The notes beneath the pieces are model-generated. The model had not been told where the DNA came from. It saw nothing but the letters and a program-made list of their open reading frames with translations, and did no database searches. A stretch of DNA of 20,273 bases from Silene noctiflora (taxonomy: Eukaryota; Streptophyta; Magnoliopsida; Caryophyllales; Caryophyllaceae): contig VHZZ01006173.1 in assembly GCA_009801015.1 (NCBI GenBank), forward strand, positions 49,528 through 69,800, in the 5' to 3' direction. Position 1 is the stretch's first letter. Each line of letters begins with the position of its first letter. Of this stretch, positions 18,747 through 20,273 are shown one piece after another. The position numbers were made by a program, and so were the translations under genes.

Positions 18747-19493
18747 CTAACAGTATAGAAAGCTAAACCTAGATCTCTTAGTATTATCTTCTTGAATAGT
18801 GACAAGAACATGAGTGTCATTAGAAACTCCAAGGGGAAGGAAATTAGTTGAAGCTCCAGAGAAGATTGTCATCTAGTTAGTATTAGCCAGAGCTCTATCA
18901 AGCTTAGGCCAAACTAAAGTATCAATATCCTGCTTATTAGTCCAAATCATGTCACACCCTGTGCCATTAATGTCATCAATCCCACAGGTAAGCAAGCAAG
19001 AGTTAAAATCCAAAATATCAGGCATGGTTGGAGGAGTGTTGCTAATCCTTTCAGTAGGATCCCGGACTATATTAAAATCCCCAAGTAAAAGCCAAGCATT
19101 CACAGAGCCACTGAGATGAATAAGATGAGCCCACAAATCATCTCTAATTCTAGCAGAGTTACTAGCATAAACCATAGTCAGATGAAACTGATGACCAGTG
19201 GCATGGTGGAGGACTGCACAGTGGATGAATTGATCATGAATAAGAACTGGAGTAACAGTGACACTAGCTGCTCTCCATATAAGCCAAATTCTACCATTGA
19301 CATGGGTAGAATAATTGCAAATAACCTGAAAATCTCTAAATTTGGATTGAAAAAGTTTTGTTGCTTTTTTGTGTTTAATCCTTGTTTCTAGTACCCCAAA
19401 AATATCCAGATGGTGATCCCTAAGGAAATTTATCACTTCCTGCAGTTTGAGGGGGTCATTTCTACCCCTAAGATTCCAGGAGGAGATCTTCAT
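18747..19493 (-). pseudogene. LINE ORF2 APE-like endonuclease (broken)
   Basis: Nicks target DNA to prime reverse transcription. It begins at ATG 19493 with KISSWNLRG (Asn of the active site), then GVLETR (metal-binding Glu), VYASNS and LLGDFNIV (Asp/Asn pair), GTGCDMIWTN and KLDRALAN. A TAG at 18873-18875 (Trp expected) interrupts, and the frame continues to FLPLGVSNDTHVLV, where the family's Ser-Asp-His motif is expected; here it reads Ser-Asn-Asp. Loss of that His/Asp pair would abolish nicking. A second TAG lies at 18747-18749. Both stops are in the ORF2 frame. The start is the best ATG, but upstream residues may belong to a longer ORF2. Confidence 0.92.
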
Positions 19494-20273
19494 GACCAGG
19501 ATCAGCAGTATAAGTCTCCCCTATGAAAGCAGCATTAAGATCTCTTTTAATATGAAGTATAAATTGAGTGTCCTGCTGTTGGAATCCATTATTATGTTGT
19601 GTAAGAGTACAGGGGGCAGGTGGTGATCCTCTCTTCAAGGTTATTTGAGGTACCACCAGCTGCTCCTCCTTACTGCATTATGGGGGAGTTCCCTCAGGAA
19701 TTGAGAAAAGAGCCTCCTGAGCAGAAAAGGGAGAGACCACTAGAGAGTCATTCTCTTGACCAGGAAGAGTAGCTCTTTCAACAAGACCTGGGACAGGGTC
19801 CCTAGCACACCAGAAACCTTTCCAGCCACCAGATGAGGCTGATCATTATCCACAGCAATATCACCACTATCAGATCTATTTTTCTCCATAAGTGAGAAAA
19901 ATCTATTATGAGTGACCAGAACATTAGAAGGATGGGAGGTAGCTGATAAGTCTCTCTTCAGGGTTATTTGAGACTCTGTCAGGGTCCCCTTCTTGCTTCA
20001 TTATGAGTGCATTACAGAAGGAGTATGCTGTGAATTTTGCTCTCCTAGTTGGGATAGACCCTTCTAAGGAGGAGCATTCACAGCTTGTCCTTCTGAGGTA
20101 CCACCTACCAGGCAAGGAACAGTTTTAACAGGCCTGTAGTTGCTGAATTGGTGCAGGTTTTGGACTATTTCTTTCACAGGATACAACTTTGTGACCTATT
20201 TTTCCACATTCAGAGCAATAGTGTGAAGGAAATCACAAACTGGATGTGAACATTCTGATTTTATTAATTAACA
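19494..20273 (-). pseudogene. LINE ORF1 C-terminus with CCHC zinc knuckle, and ORF1-ORF2 linker (broken, partial)
   Basis: ORF1 encodes the RNA-binding gag-like protein of plant LINEs. Read on the minus strand, 20217-20176 encodes CSECGKIGHKVVSC, a complete CX2CX4HX4C knuckle. TAA at 20125-20127 ends that frame. In another frame VLVTHNRFFSLMEKN (around 19870-19910) resembles the family's conserved NRFSxL segment downstream of the knuckle, so at least one frameshift is likely. Further stops follow before ORF2. A 19-base word is repeated at 19631-19649 and 19954-19972 (one difference), both encoding QITLKR. The N-terminal part, with the usual DUF4283, is outside the window. Confidence 0.75.

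Larger units (their letters stand above)
15941..20273 (-). mobile_element. L1-type LINE, 5' end outside the window
   Basis: Non-LTR retrotransposon on the minus strand. The A-rich tail lies at the low-coordinate end (15941-15995, AAT repeats then A runs as read on the minus strand). Moving up come a short 3' UTR, ORF2 (16100-19493: endonuclease, RT, zf-RVT) and the C-terminal end of ORF1 with a CCHC knuckle (20176-20217). An APE-type endonuclease, an RT and a terminal zinc-binding module without a visible RNase H fit plant L1 elements. Four in-frame TAGs and one frameshift in ORF2 make it inactive. A target duplication cannot be tested because the 5' end is missing. Confidence 0.93.

Overview
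The window looks like repeat-dense plant nuclear DNA with no clearly intact host gene. The evidence is a nested set of plant LTR retrotransposons with an initiator-Met-tRNA-type primer site and a chromodomain-type pol end, a Stowaway-like MITE, and a plant L1-type LINE. The species cannot be fixed from sequence alone; a Caryophyllales eudicot is only a guess. Every long coding relic carries stops or frameshifts.

Layout: 1-180 looks like the outer edge of an LTR on the minus strand (weak call). 181-609 is non-coding. 615-10406 is one old Ty3/gypsy chromovirus (Tekay/Del-like) on the minus strand. It has two ~1.75-1.8 kb LTRs (615-2409 and 8666-10406), a near-matching target duplication (CTCGC/CTCGG), a PBS, a PPT, and decayed gag, protease, RT, RNase H and chromodomain segments. 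Its integrase zinc finger and catalytic core are missing. Inside its leader sits a second gypsy element on the plus strand (6588-8182), flanked by an exact CTCAC duplication. That element has lost nearly all of its 5' LTR and its whole coding region. 10412-13113 is AT-rich non-coding DNA. 13119-14503 is a clean solo LTR related to the nested one, flanked by an exact CAATT duplication. 14509-15123 is non-coding DNA with a TATA-like box and ends in a 41-base A tract. 15661-15856 is a Stowaway-like MITE with TA flanks. 15941-20273 is a LINE on the minus strand that runs out of the right edge, with an ORF1 zinc knuckle, endonuclease, RT and zf-RVT segments, all pseudogenic.

The most unusual signal is a 12-bp near-palindrome, ACTCGRYCGAGT, repeated about every 19-22 bp near the start of all four gypsy LTRs and again in the chromovirus leader. 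The same LTRs also share a hairpin followed by a GATGTGCACATTAAGG-like block, a small GTAGGR-TTT-YCCTAC inverted repeat and a GTAAGT site. This suggests a conserved modular LTR architecture across copies that have otherwise diverged strongly.
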